DNA of 64,000 nt from Paenarthrobacter sp. PH39-S1 (GCF_030063245.1 NZ_JASISR010000020.1:25724-89723), one strand, 5' to 3'. Numbered from the stretch's first letter, positions 44,090 through 52,854 are shown. Notes: generated from the sequence alone by a model not told the origin. Translations and numbers: made by a program.

Positions 44090-45059
44090 GGTTCCTCCTC
44101 TTTCGTGCCGACGTCGCGGTGTACAGACTGTCGTGTTGATCCACCCTTGAGGTCGACCGGGTAGACCGACGGTGCGGTGCGACGGCCATCGCGGAGGAAG
44201 CAAGCTTCGTCGTGGTCTGCGTGAAGTTGAGCTGGGCCACGAGCAGATAGAGCAGATCCAGCACCAGCAGCTGAACGTGCTTGGCCGAAAGATCGTCAGG
44301 CTGAAGGAACTGCTCGTGGACGGAGGTAATGATCTGCAGGTCCGCCGCCTCCGCAAGCGGGGAACCCGGGTTGTTGCTCAAGGCCACCGTCATGGCTCCG
44401 GCCGCACCGGCCTGCCGCAGCATTTGGATGGTCTCCTCGGTCCGGCCGGTGTTGGAGATACCGATGGCCAGACAGGTGCTGTCCTGGATGGCGGCGCTGG
44501 TCAGACCGGCGTGGGCCTCCGACCAATGGTGTGCATTAATTCCGATCCGGTATAATCTGGACTGCATCTCTTTGGCCATCAACGCACTGCCACCGATGCC
44601 GTAAATGTCCACATGAGTACTGAGCGCGATCCGCCGGGCGATCTTATTCATCAGCGCCATGTCCATGACCGTCGCTGTTTCGCGCAGTGACCGAGTGTGT
44701 GCGTTGACCAAAGTACTGAGGACGTCCTCCGGAGCATCATCCGGACCAAAGGCGCGGCCGATGTCCACCTTCCAGGATTCCTTGGCATCGCTGCGTCCTG
44801 CATCCCCGGCAATGGCCACACGGAAGGGGACGTAGCCGGTGTAGCCCAGGAGCCGGCAGAACCGCGTCACGGTGGCCGCGGAGGTCCCCGTCTGCTCGGC
44901 CAGTTCCAAGATGGACAGTTGGATCGGCGCCGCCGGATGCTGGAGCAGATATCCGGCGACCTTAGCCATGGCTGCCGGCATTTCGGGTAGCTTGGCCTGA
45001 ATGCGGTTCACGACACCCACCGCAGTACCAGCCCCACCAGCAGACGTGAACGTTGACAT
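44082..45059 (-). CDS. RpiR/MurR-family transcriptional regulator
   Basis: 325 aa. The N-terminal RpiR helix-turn-helix (SILELAEQTGTSAATVTRFC then RLLGYTGYVPFRV) is followed by a SIS effector domain (VDIYGIGGSALMAKEMQSRL; LAIGISNTGRTEETIQML). The last ~25 residues (HRRSTRSTSRVDQHDS...) are a basic tail running over the start of the SIS gene. It is the likely sensor of a phosphorylated amino sugar. It controls its own operon and perhaps the divergent kinase through the 86-nt region between them. Confidence 0.9.
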   Translation of the reverse strand: MSTFTSAGGAGTAVGVVNRIQAKLPEMPAAMAKVAGYLLQHPAAPIQLSILELAEQTGTSAATVTRFCRLLGYTGYVPFRVAIAGDAGRSDAKESWKVDIGRAFGPDDAPEDVLSTLVNAHTRSLRETATVMDMALMNKIARRIALSTHVDIYGIGGSALMAKEMQSRLYRIGINAHHWSEAHAGLTSAAIQDSTCLAIGISNTGRTEETIQMLRQAGAAGAMTVALSNNPGSPLAEAADLQIITSVHEQFLQPDDLSAKHVQLLVLDLLYLLVAQLNFTQTTTKLASSAMAVAPHRRSTRSTSRVDQHDSLYTATSARKRRNHV

Positions 45060-45145
45060 GAATGAAAATCCGTTTCTCGATTTCGATCGATCCTTGAAAA
45101 CTATTCTCAGACTCGATGTGTGTCAAGTCATAATGTAGACACGGA
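45060..45145. promoter_or_regulatory. Divergent RpiR-kinase promoter region with GAAA/TTTC repeats
   Basis: The 86-nt AT-richer gap contains GAAA-N5-TTTC (45064-45076), then TTTCGATCGATCCTTGAAA and the self-complementary GATCGATC. RpiR/MurR operators are often built from GAAA/TTTC inverted repeats, so these are candidate sites for the adjacent regulator. Confidence 0.4.
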
Positions 45146-46165
45146 ATGGTAACGATGCAGAATATTCTTGCCTTTGACGCCGGAGGAACGTCCACCCGCG
45201 CCGTCATATTGGACCGCTTGGGCAGCTGCCTTGGCTACGGCAGGGGTGGCAGCGGAAACCCTGTTTCCAGCGGATTTGCGGTCGCGTTGGCCTCCCTGCG
45301 CGGGGCACTGGAAGGCGCCGCGGCGCAGCTGGGAGCGGCGTCCGGCGGCTACTCTTCGGCGGTCATCGCGATGGCTGGCTCGTCCGTGCACACTTCGGCG
45401 GACTTGCTCTCTGGAGAACTAGCGGCGCTCGGGCTGCGGGGAAGCCTTGTGATCGAAGCTGATCTATTGGCGACGTTTTTTTCCGGGACCTTTCATGACC
45501 AAGGGTATGCACTCGTGGCGGGAACCGGCGCGGTGGGAGCACGAATCAAGGACGGCAGGCTCGACGCCGTGGCGGACGGAATGGGCTGGCTGCTCGGCGA
45601 TGCCGGATCCGGGTTCTGGATCGGTCATCACGTGGTCCGAGCCGTCACCGCAGCGGTGGATGGACGCGGGCCGCGGACTCTGCTGACCGCCGCACTGATG
45701 GATGCCCTCGGCATCGACCCGGGACTGGCCACGATCATCCAAGGACGCCCGGCGGCGGCCCAGCAGATGGTCGACGCGCTCTACGACCTGCGGCCGGTGG
45801 AACTCGCCCGCTTCGCCCCGCTTGCTTTTGAAGCCGCCCAGAACAAATCCGCACCGGATCCAGTCGCGCGGGAAATACTGGAAGGCGCTGCCAGAGCCCT
45901 ATCCGCCACCCTCGGTGCCGTGATTGATCCATCAACCAGGGGACCCGTCGTATTCGGCGGCAGCATCCTCAGCAGGGATTCCCCGCTGGCGTCGTCGGTG
46001 GAGCGGTCACTGCCCGGCCCCGCACTCGAAGGCGCAGGAGTGATACGGGTCGCCGACGGCGTCGTGGGGGCCGCGGTGCTCGCGTTGCGGCACGCCGGGG
46101 TCACCGTAGACGCAGCAGTCTATTCCCGGATCGGCAACACGTTGGCGGCCCTTCGCGGACCCTAG
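45146..46165 (+). CDS. BadF/BcrA-type ATPase, probable N-acetylglucosamine kinase
   Basis: 339 aa ASKHA-fold kinase. The phosphate-1 motif is ILAFDAGGTSTRAVILDRLG, then LVAGTGAVGARI and GMGWLLGDAGSGFWIG, typical of eukaryotic-type N-acetylglucosamine kinases, and VVFGGSILSRDSPL near the end. It is divergent from the RpiR-SIS-ABC operon and should phosphorylate the imported amino sugar. ATG 45146 opens the frame; ATG 45155 is an alternative. Confidence 0.85.
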   Translation: MVTMQNILAFDAGGTSTRAVILDRLGSCLGYGRGGSGNPVSSGFAVALASLRGALEGAAAQLGAASGGYSSAVIAMAGSSVHTSADLLSGELAALGLRGSLVIEADLLATFFSGTFHDQGYALVAGTGAVGARIKDGRLDAVADGMGWLLGDAGSGFWIGHHVVRAVTAAVDGRGPRTLLTAALMDALGIDPGLATIIQGRPAAAQQMVDALYDLRPVELARFAPLAFEAAQNKSAPDPVAREILEGAARALSATLGAVIDPSTRGPVVFGGSILSRDSPLASSVERSLPGPALEGAGVIRVADGVVGAAVLALRHAGVTVDAAVYSRIGNTLAALRGP

Positions 46166-46169
46166 CTGG

Positions 46170-46511
46170 CTACTGCCGGGAGCCGCCGTCGTCGTTACGC
46201 GGCTTCTGCTGCCGACGCTGGTTCTGAGCCAGCCGCTCAGCGGAGGTGAGATTCACACCTGATCCCTTGCCCAGGTGTTGGGCGTTCTCCTTGTAGCTCA
46301 TGGACAGCATCGCGGCCACGACCAGACAGACAATGAAAGCGACGCCGAACGCGATGGCCGCGAGATCCCAGCGGGGCGTATGCGCGGTGCCTCCAGTTGA
46401 GAAAACCAGCGTCACGACCCCCGCGATCAATCCCAGCACAAAGGAAAACCCCAACGGCGCCTTTACCGAGATCCGCGGTTCCCCGGGCGTTGCCGGTCTC
46501 TTCTCCGCCAC
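46170..46511 (-). CDS. Small two-helix membrane protein of unknown function
   Basis: 113 aa. The GTG at 46511 has AGGAGG 7 nt upstream. Two transmembrane helices (APLGFSFVLGLIAGVVTLVF; LAAIAFGVAFIVCLVVAAML) are followed by a hydrophilic tail SYKENAQHLGKGSGVNLTSA. Similar short proteins occur in actinobacteria without an assigned role. It is convergent with the kinase. Confidence 0.7.
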   Translation of the reverse strand: MAEKRPATPGEPRISVKAPLGFSFVLGLIAGVVTLVFSTGGTAHTPRWDLAAIAFGVAFIVCLVVAAMLSMSYKENAQHLGKGSGVNLTSAERLAQNQRRQQKPRNDDGGSRQ

Positions 46512-46642
46512 GTCATGTCCTCCTGTTGTTTCCGGCGCTGCCGGTGCTTTGCCCGTTCTGCAGGGCGGCACGCGCAAATGTTGTCCCGCGGCAGAGCCCA
46601 CCCGCAAGTTCTACGCGGAGTAGAAGGCCCGGTATCTCTAGT

Positions 46643-47236
46643 TTACGGCCTGGCCGGCTTCCCCGCGTCGAAGCGGATGGTCAGGCCGGCCAGCAGCAGC
46701 AGGGCTCCGGTGACGATCGAGCCGCCGCCAGCCACGCCAAGGAGAGCGTGCGGCCCCAGCTCCGTGAAAAAGGGAAGCACCACAGCCGTACCGATGCCCA
46801 CAATGCCTGCCGTGAGCCAGTCCCGCGCCAACAGGTGTCTCCCGCGGTATTTGATGCCCAGGTAGAGCTCACCGAGCCCGAGCACGAACAGCCCCGCCGC
46901 CCCGATCCAGGCCACAAACGAGTTCGAAGCATGGAAAAAAAGGATGAAACCGCAGGCTGCAAGGACGCCGGCAGGCAGCGCCAAGGCAATGAAGTTCTTG
47001 TTCGTTTTGGCCAAGCGTAGGTGCTGCAGCAGCCAGCTCAGGGAGGCGGCGGAGGCCAGGAAATACAGCCCGATTGCCAGTCCCATCCCGGCGGTGTTCG
47101 GCGCGGCCCAAAAAACCGTCACCGCGCCGAAAACCAGACCCACAAGAGCGCGCAACAGCACCGGTTTCCACAGCGACGCCGGCTGCGCCGGGCTGCCGGC
47201 GTCGGGCAGGAGAACGGGTACGGGAGGTTCAGTCAC
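46643..47236 (-). CDS. Multi-helix membrane protein, HdeD-like
   Basis: 197 aa, GTG start, about six short transmembrane helices in pairs (LLRALVGLVFGAVTVFWAAP; MGLAIGLYFLASAASLSWLL; WIGAAGLFVLGLGELYLGIK). The spacing resembles the HdeD/DUF308 membrane family, but the match is loose. Function unknown. Confidence 0.65.
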   Translation of the reverse strand: MTEPPVPVLLPDAGSPAQPASLWKPVLLRALVGLVFGAVTVFWAAPNTAGMGLAIGLYFLASAASLSWLLQHLRLAKTNKNFIALALPAGVLAACGFILFFHASNSFVAWIGAAGLFVLGLGELYLGIKYRGRHLLARDWLTAGIVGIGTAVVLPFFTELGPHALLGVAGGGSIVTGALLLLAGLTIRFDAGKPARP

Positions 47237-47315
47237 CGTGCCAGTTTAGTCGCCCTAGCTAGGTTCCCGCGCAGTTCCTGATTCCCGTCGACTCCAGTAT
47301 GCAAATGTGCAATCC

Positions 47316-48638
47316 CTAATGTGCCCCGGCTCGCATCCAGCGAGTGCTCCGCGCCCGTAGCCCGAGGGTCAACGCACGCGCGGCCATATAGCCCAGTGCG
47401 AAGGCCGCCCACAGCCAGCCCAGCCCGCCCGGCCCGGTTCTTGCTGCAGCGCAGACCCAGAACAGCAGCGGCAGGTAAACCAACAGATTGGCCACGCCGG
47501 CCAGCGCCAGGTACCGGGCATCGCCGGCTCCTATCAGCACGCCGTCCAGCACAAAGACAAGTCCGGCGAGTGGTTGGCCGATGGCGAGCACCAACAGGGC
47601 CGACGCGAGCGCTGCATGCACCCCATGGTCCGGGGTGAACAGCCACCCGGCCCAGGGCCCGGCCCCCAGCAGCAGCAGTCCGGTTCCAGCCCCAAAGACC
47701 AGTCCCCAGCGGACCATGGTGCCGGTCAACTCCTTGACTCGGAGCACGTTCTCCGCGCCGAGCTCCTTGCCGACCAACGCCTGTGCCGCGATCGCAAGCG
47801 CGTCCAGCGCGAACGCTAAAAAGGTGAAGATCGTCATGGCCAACTGATGGGCTGCCAAATTCACGGCCCCCTGCGCCGTGGCCACCAGCACAGTGGCCAG
47901 GATGGCAATCCGCAAGCTAAGCGTACGCAGCATCAGCCAGCTTCCCACCCGCGATACAGCACGAATTCCGGCCCAATCAGGAGCCAACTGTACCCCGTGT
48001 TGCCGTGCAGCCCGGGCCACGATAACCAGATAGACCCCCGCCATACCCCACTGCGCGATGCTGGTCCCAAGCGCCGAGCCAGCCACCGAGAGGCCCAGCC
48101 CGAACACCAGCAGCAAGTTCAGTGCGATGTTGACCATAAAGCCCACACCCGCCACCAGCAGCGGCGTCCGGGTATCCTGCAGACCCCGCAGCACGCCCGT
48201 TGCGGCCAGCACCAGCAGCATTGCGGGCAGCCCCGGCATCGAAAACCGAAGATACTCGACGCCGAAATCCAGAACAGGGCCGCTGGCTCCCAGCAAACCC
48301 AGGGCGGGCGCGGCGAGCGCGTACCCGGTTATCGCGAGCCCGAAGCCCAGCAGTACCGCCAGCCAGAGCCCGTCCCGCCCAACGGCGAGCGCGTCAGCCA
48401 GCCGTCCGGCCCCCAGCAATCGGGCGACTGCCGGCGTCGTCGAATACGCCAGGAACACCAACAGCCCGACGGCCGTCTGCAACACCGTCGCCGCGAGTCC
48501 GACGCCAGCTAGCTGGTCCACGCCAAGGTGCCCGACAATCGCCGAATCGGCGAGCAAGAAAAGTGGTTCCGCAATCAGCGCGCCGAAGGCGGGGACCGCC
48601 AGATGCAGGATCTGTCGGCTAATAGTAGTTGTGGGCAC
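47316..48638 (-). CDS. MATE-family efflux transporter (DinF-like)
   Basis: 440 aa, GTG start, twelve transmembrane helices. MATE hallmarks: LHLAVPAFGALIAEPLFLLA, DSAIVGHLGVDQLAGVGLAA and the second-half IFTFLAFALDALAIAAQALV. It would export drugs or metabolites by Na+ or H+ antiport. A 56-codon minus-strand frame ends 9 nt before the start. Confidence 0.92.
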   Translation of the reverse strand: MPTTTISRQILHLAVPAFGALIAEPLFLLADSAIVGHLGVDQLAGVGLAATVLQTAVGLLVFLAYSTTPAVARLLGAGRLADALAVGRDGLWLAVLLGFGLAITGYALAAPALGLLGASGPVLDFGVEYLRFSMPGLPAMLLVLAATGVLRGLQDTRTPLLVAGVGFMVNIALNLLLVFGLGLSVAGSALGTSIAQWGMAGVYLVIVARAARQHGVQLAPDWAGIRAVSRVGSWLMLRTLSLRIAILATVLVATAQGAVNLAAHQLAMTIFTFLAFALDALAIAAQALVGKELGAENVLRVKELTGTMVRWGLVFGAGTGLLLLGAGPWAGWLFTPDHGVHAALASALLVLAIGQPLAGLVFVLDGVLIGAGDARYLALAGVANLLVYLPLLFWVCAAARTGPGGLGWLWAAFALGYMAARALTLGLRARSTRWMRAGAH

Positions 48639-48647
48639 CGGACAATG

Positions 48648-48818
48648 CTAGCCGTCAGCGACCGACCACCTGGCCGTCAGAGCGACCATGGACGCCCGGA
48701 GTTCCCGCAGCAGCGGCTCCACGCTCAAAGTGCGCGGCCACGCGGGACTGTCGGGCAGCCGTTGAGCTAGCACCAGATAAAAATCGGCCGTCAGCAGCGG
48801 AAAGTCCTGACCGGGCAC
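48648..48818 (-). CDS. Possible 56-aa protein just upstream of the MATE gene
   Basis: A GTG at 48818 (GGAGGA directly adjacent, so spacing is poor) opens a frame with a protein-like composition: QDFPLLTADFYLVLAQRLPD and VEPLLRELRASMVALTARWS. It ends 9 nt before the MATE start. It could be a short coupled gene or the 3' remnant of a longer one, since a TAG closes the frame upstream. No family recognised. Confidence 0.35.
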   Translation of the reverse strand: MPGQDFPLLTADFYLVLAQRLPDSPAWPRTLSVEPLLRELRASMVALTARWSVADG

Positions 48819-48883
48819 TCCTCCGTTCCGGCCCTGCTGGCCCTCCGATTCGTCGTCGCTGTTCTGGCACTACTGCCCATTCG

Positions 48884-49243
48884 ATGACGGTCATCTTCAC
48901 TCCCATGCTCGAATCCGTCGCAGCCCGACGCTGGCTTCCACCGGCGTATTTCGTCGCCGCGGTCGTCTCCGTCGTCGTCAAAATGGCCATTGGCGGCGAA
49001 AGCCTGGGCCCTCCCCCCGTAGCCGGCGCCTTCCTGATCATCGCCGCCAGCTACGCCGGCCAGCGAATCGAGACAAAATTCAGGACAGGTCTGCCAGCGA
49101 AGCTAGAAGGAGCCGGTGCCGGCGGAGTCAACGGCCATGTTGGAGAATCGGGAATAGTGGCCCTGGAATCCGACGACAATGGTCTTGGTGGGACCGTTAC
49201 GGTGTTTGGCCACGATGACGTCAGCCTCCCCGGCCCGCGGTGA
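48884..49243 (+). CDS. Doubtful small membrane ORF overlapping dnaB 3' end
   Basis: The frame from ATG 48884 encodes two hydrophobic stretches (WLPPAYFVAAVVSVVVKMAI and AGAFLIIAASYAGQRIETKF). After 49103 it runs antisense through the dnaB 3' end, so the natural stop may be lost or the ORF may be chance. No Shine-Dalgarno is visible. With the 56-aa frame it accounts for the 460-nt gap between MATE and dnaB. Confidence 0.25.
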   Translation: MTVIFTPMLESVAARRWLPPAYFVAAVVSVVVKMAIGGESLGPPPVAGAFLIIAASYAGQRIETKFRTGLPAKLEGAGAGGVNGHVGESGIVALESDDNGLGGTVTVFGHDDVSLPGPR

Positions 49244-50488
49244 TTCCTTGTCATAGATATCCTCGCGATGCAGCAAGATCACCATGTCCGCATCCTGCTC
49301 GATCGAGCCCGACTCGCGAAGATCGGAGATCATGGGCTTCTTGTCCGTACGTTGCTCCGAACCACGGTTCAGCTGCGAGAGTGCAATGACAGGGACCTGC
49401 AGTTCCTTGGCGAGAAGCTTCAGCGCGCGGGAGAACTCGGAGACCTCTTGCTGGCGCGATTCGACCTTTTTGCCGGAAGACATCAGCTGCAGGTAGTCCA
49501 GAATGACCAGCTTCAACCCGTGCTGCTGCTTAAGCCGACGACATTTCGCCCGGATCTCCATCAAGGACATGTTCGGGCTGTCATCGATGAAAAGCGGTGC
49601 ATCATTCATCCGAACCATCGTGGTGGCAATCTTGGACCACTGATCGTCCTTGATGGTTCCTTTGCGCAGATCCTGCAGGCTGATGGTGGCTTCGGCTGAG
49701 AGCAGGCGCATGGCGAGCTCGTTGCGGCCCATTTCCAGCGAGAAGACCACCGTCGGCAGGTTGTGCTTTATCGCCGCGGAACGGGCCCAGTCCAAAGCGA
49801 ATGTAGATTTGCCCACGGCCGGCCTGGCCGCGATAACTATCATCTGCCCGGCGTGCAGCCCGTTGGTGAGTTCGTCGAGTTCGTAGAATCCGGTAGGCAC
49901 GCCGGTCATGCCTTCACCACGGTGCCCGGAGGCTTCAATTTCGTCGACGGTTGATTCCATCACGTCCTTCAGGGCGACGTAGTCTTCCGCGGAGCGGCGC
50001 TCGGCGACGGCGTACACCTCAGCCTGGGCGGCGTTGACGATGTCTTCAACCTCGCCGTCGTTCGCGTACCCGAGCTGCACGATCTTGGTGCCGGCGTTTA
50101 CGAGCCGCCGCAGGACCGCGCGTTCACCGACGATTTCGGCGTAAAAGCCGGCGTTGGCCGCGGTGGGAACGGATTGGATCAGCTGGTGCAGATAGGCCGG
50201 ACCGCCGATTTTGGAAATTTCCCCGCGCTTGGTCAGCTCATCCGCCACGGTGACCGCGTCCGCAGGTTCACCACGCCCGTACAGATCGAGGATTGCCTCA
50301 TAGATACTCTCGTGCGAGGGGCGGTAGAAGTCGTTGCCGCGCAGCACCTCGACCACGTCGGCGATGGCATCCTTGGAGAGCATCATGCCGCCGAGCACGC
50401 TCTGCTCCGCAACGAGATCCTGGGGCGGGGTGCGGGCAAAATCCGGTTCGCGGAGGGTCCCGACCGAGTCCACATTCGTCGTTGACAT
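49103..50488 (-). CDS. dnaB: Replicative DNA helicase DnaB
   Basis: 461 aa hexameric helicase at the replication fork. The N-terminal domain begins PPQDLVAEQSVLGGMMLSKD. The RecA-like domain has Walker A ARPAVGKSTFALDWAR, LVILDYLQLM as Walker B, and the C-terminal FSRALKLLAKELQVPVIALS. No intein is present, as the length is normal. It lies downstream (minus strand) of the rpsF-ssb-rpsR-rplI block, the classical arrangement, but with about 4 kb carrying three or four other genes between. Confidence 0.97.
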   Translation of the reverse strand: MSTTNVDSVGTLREPDFARTPPQDLVAEQSVLGGMMLSKDAIADVVEVLRGNDFYRPSHESIYEAILDLYGRGEPADAVTVADELTKRGEISKIGGPAYLHQLIQSVPTAANAGFYAEIVGERAVLRRLVNAGTKIVQLGYANDGEVEDIVNAAQAEVYAVAERRSAEDYVALKDVMESTVDEIEASGHRGEGMTGVPTGFYELDELTNGLHAGQMIVIAARPAVGKSTFALDWARSAAIKHNLPTVVFSLEMGRNELAMRLLSAEATISLQDLRKGTIKDDQWSKIATTMVRMNDAPLFIDDSPNMSLMEIRAKCRRLKQQHGLKLVILDYLQLMSSGKKVESRQQEVSEFSRALKLLAKELQVPVIALSQLNRGSEQRTDKKPMISDLRESGSIEQDADMVILLHREDIYDKESPRAGEADVIVAKHRNGPTKTIVVGFQGHYSRFSNMAVDSAGTGSF

Positions 50489-51065
50489 CGGTAATGCCCC
50501 TTTCGTGCCGCGCAGGTCTGCCGACCGTGAACCGACAAGATGCCGGACTGTTCCGCGGATACCTCATTCCTAACAGCCGGCACCGACAAAGTGCGTTGCT
50601 GGGAAGGGATCCTCAGTCACGGTAGACCCTCAGCGCAGGACAGCCAACCCGAGCCTGTGGATAACTTGTGAATAGTGCGGGCGTGTCTTGTGCACAGGCT
50701 GGGGAGAACGCTGTGGATATCATTAATTATTCCGCGCTCATACGGCTCTGACCTGCGACAACGTTCCCCACAACCTGTGGAGGAAAAGAAGTTTTCCTCC
50801 AACCCTCATCCACAGCTTACGTGTTGACAAAGCGTCGCACTGCCGATAGCCGGCGGCGTGCAAATGGCGAAGTATGCACCCCTGGTATCGCCATTGGATC
50901 CCGTCGGGGGCGTCTGACCATGGCATATTCCCGTACGGGCATACGCCCGGCCGATGAGCGTCTGACCGCCGGTCGCGAGCAGTCAGATAATCCGTTGCGA
51001 GCATAGGATTGGCTGCGCCGCACCGGACCGTTCGCAGCTGGCCAAAGGTGGCATATGCTCGGGTT
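50489..51065. promoter_or_regulatory. dnaB upstream region with a cluster of DnaA-box-like sites
   Basis: This 577-nt gene-free region contains TGTGGATAA (50656-50664, an exact complement of TTATCCACA), TGTGGATAT (50712-50720), TGTGGAGGA (50776-50784) and TCATCCACA (50806-50814), plus TTGTGCACA at 50689-50697. The first three point one way and the fourth the other. AT-rich CATTAATTATT lies next to the second box. It may be a DnaA-controlled promoter for dnaB or a DnaA-titration site. The dnaA/dnaN context of an oriC is not present. Confidence 0.55.
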
Positions 51066-51569
51066 ATGGACTGGTTCATTGTGGTGCTCATCGCGGTCGT
51101 CGGAGTCATCGTGCTTGTCTGGGCAGCCAAGGCGGGCCGAACCGGGAAGAGCGGTCTCTCCGACGCCGACCGTTATCAGCAGGAGCTGGCGCGCAAGGCG
51201 CAGGCGCAGATCCAGGCGTCGGCGCGCTCGGCCGCACAGCGCCCGGCCCATCCGTCCCAGCGTACCGGTTACTCTCAGGCCAACGCTTACCGCACGTCGC
51301 CCGCTCAGGGACAGAACGAAACCCATGGCCAGAACGTCGCCCGGGGTCAGAATGAATCCCACGGGCAGAACCTTAGCGGCCGTAATGGGGGCCAGAATGG
51401 TGGTCGCTTTGCCGGCCAGGACCAGCCCATGTCAATGGATCCGCAGCTGGTCTCACAGCTTCAGGCGCTAGTTCGCAACGGCAGCAAGATGCAGGCCATC
51501 GCGCTGCTGCGCTCCAAGACGGGTGTTGGCCTCATGGATGCGAAGACGTTCGTGGACCGGCTCGGGTAA
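51066..51569 (+). CDS. Membrane-anchored protein with ribosomal L7/L12 C-terminal-like motif
   Basis: 167 aa. One N-terminal transmembrane helix (DWFIVVLIAVVGVIVLVWAA) is followed by a Gln/Ala/Arg-rich helix and a low-complexity region with repeated GQNETHGQNVARGQNESHGQ. The last ~45 residues are VSQLQALVRNGSKMQAIALL then KTGVGLMDAKTFVDRLG, which resembles the L7/L12 C-terminal domain (TGLGLKEAKxxVD). The membrane anchor is unusual for that fold. ATG 51066 lacks a clear Shine-Dalgarno. Confidence 0.75.
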   Translation: MDWFIVVLIAVVGVIVLVWAAKAGRTGKSGLSDADRYQQELARKAQAQIQASARSAAQRPAHPSQRTGYSQANAYRTSPAQGQNETHGQNVARGQNESHGQNLSGRNGGQNGGRFAGQDQPMSMDPQLVSQLQALVRNGSKMQAIALLRSKTGVGLMDAKTFVDRLG

Positions 51570-51621
51570 CAGCGGAGCGGGGTAACAGCGGGCGCTGAGC
51601 CTCCACCGCTGGGTCTCGCCG

Positions 51622-52464
51622 TTAGATCCCAACCGTCCCACTGATGCAGGTTCGGCAGCGTCCGCCCACCCAGATGTCCGTTCCGTCCGCCTCGATATAA
51701 ATCCGTCCAGCCCGGCCCAACACGGTGCCCTGCGAGGCAACGTAGCGCGTCGGTGCCCGCCCGGAGCCGATCAGCCATTGTGCGGCTCCAGCGTTGAAGC
51801 TGCCGGTGGCCGGGTCCTCTGTCACCGCGTCGTTGGCAATGAACGTACGCACTTCGAAGTAAGTCTCCGATCGTGCTGTGTGTGGCCCTATGATCCCAAC
51901 CTTGAGTCCGTCGAGCGCGCCATAGTCAGGGCGGACGTCGAGGACCTGCTGCGCCGAGCCAAGCAGTACGCCGATCCACTCCGGTCCATTTATCAGCCAC
52001 GAGACGTCCAGCAGCTCCGCAGCCGCCAGACCAAGCCCCGCAGCAAGCGCACCCATCGTGGCTTCGTCCGGCGGTCCCGAGCGTGTCAGTGGCGGGGCCG
52101 CGAAGGCCAGCCGGTCGCCGTCGTGCTTCACCCTCACCAGACCGGCGGCACATTCCTGGATGAGCATGTTCCCACTCTTAGCCACTCCACCGGCCGCCAA
52201 CCAGGCGTGCGCGGAGCCGAGCGTCGGATGTCCGGCAAAGGGAAACTCTTCAGTGGCTGTGAAGATCCTGATCTTATAGTCGGCAAGGGGCTCGCCAGGC
52301 GGCAGCAGAAAGGTGGTTTCGGAAAGGTTGGTCCAGTTCGCGAACTGCTGCATCTGATCGCCGCTGAGCCCCTGGGCGTCCAGCACCACGGCGAGCGGAT
52401 TTCCGCGGTACTGAGAGCCGGAAAAGACGTCAACTTGGGCAAACGGTCGCAGGGTCACGGCCAC
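51622..52464 (-). CDS. PhzF-family isomerase/epimerase
   Basis: 280 aa, GTG start. PhzF fold with FAQVDVFSGSQYRGNPLAVV, the catalytic Glu in NWTNLSETTFLLPP, PFAGHPTLGSAHAWL and TEDPATGSFNAGAAQWLIGS. Members isomerise small chorismate-like or other compounds; there are no phenazine genes here. Monocistronic. Confidence 0.93.
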   Translation of the reverse strand: MAVTLRPFAQVDVFSGSQYRGNPLAVVLDAQGLSGDQMQQFANWTNLSETTFLLPPGEPLADYKIRIFTATEEFPFAGHPTLGSAHAWLAAGGVAKSGNMLIQECAAGLVRVKHDGDRLAFAAPPLTRSGPPDEATMGALAAGLGLAAAELLDVSWLINGPEWIGVLLGSAQQVLDVRPDYGALDGLKVGIIGPHTARSETYFEVRTFIANDAVTEDPATGSFNAGAAQWLIGSGRAPTRYVASQGTVLGRAGRIYIEADGTDIWVGGRCRTCISGTVGI

Positions 52465-52489
52465 AGGCTATCAGGCCTAGACTGAGCCC

Positions 52490-52789
52490 ATGGTGGACGG
52501 CATCAGGGGGACGGACGGCGGCGGCACCGGAACGGGTGACGACCGCGCCGAAGCGGACGACGACCGCGACGCTCGTCAGCGGGCGGCGCTGCGGGCCGCG
52601 CTGGCCGAGAATCAGCGGGAGCAGGCGGAGGGGAAGCTGAGCACGCTGGAGCGGGTGCAAAAGCTTATGACCAGCGACGCGTTCACCAGCTATGCCACCT
52701 TTGGACGTGCCGGCACCGATCCGGAGGGCACCGATCCGGAGGGCAGTGGTCCCATCGGGGACGGCAAAGGGCCCCTACCCGATGGGTAG
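52490..52789 (+). CDS. Small acidic/Gly-rich protein of unknown function
   Basis: 99 aa. It has a Gly/Asp-rich start, a charged helix (RQRAALRAALAENQREQAEG) with LSTLERVQKLMTSDAFTSYA, and a repeated GTDPEGTDPEG near the end. Its stop codon lies inside the right arm of a terminator hairpin. No family recognised; coding looks likely from GC3 bias and the helix. Confidence 0.55.
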   Translation: MVDGIRGTDGGGTGTGDDRAEADDDRDARQRAALRAALAENQREQAEGKLSTLERVQKLMTSDAFTSYATFGRAGTDPEGTDPEGSGPIGDGKGPLPDG

Positions 52790-52796
52790 AGGCCCT
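52768..52796. terminator. Bidirectional hairpin terminator
   Basis: AGGGCCCCTACCC (52768-52780) pairs with GGGTAGAGGCCCT (52784-52796) over 13 positions with one mismatch and a GAT loop. It sits between the plus-strand 52490 gene and the minus-strand rplI operon end and can serve both. No long T-run follows on either side, as usual in high-GC actinobacteria. Confidence 0.75.
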
Positions 52797-52854
52797 CGCC
52801 TTCAAACCTGCGGGATCCCCAAACTCGCTTGGAGTCCCTTCAACTGTTGATCGA

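Noticed and set aside
50489..51065. Chromosomal origin (oriC)
   Set aside because: DnaA boxes are few and mostly imperfect, and dnaA, dnaN, rpmH and rnpA are not adjacent.
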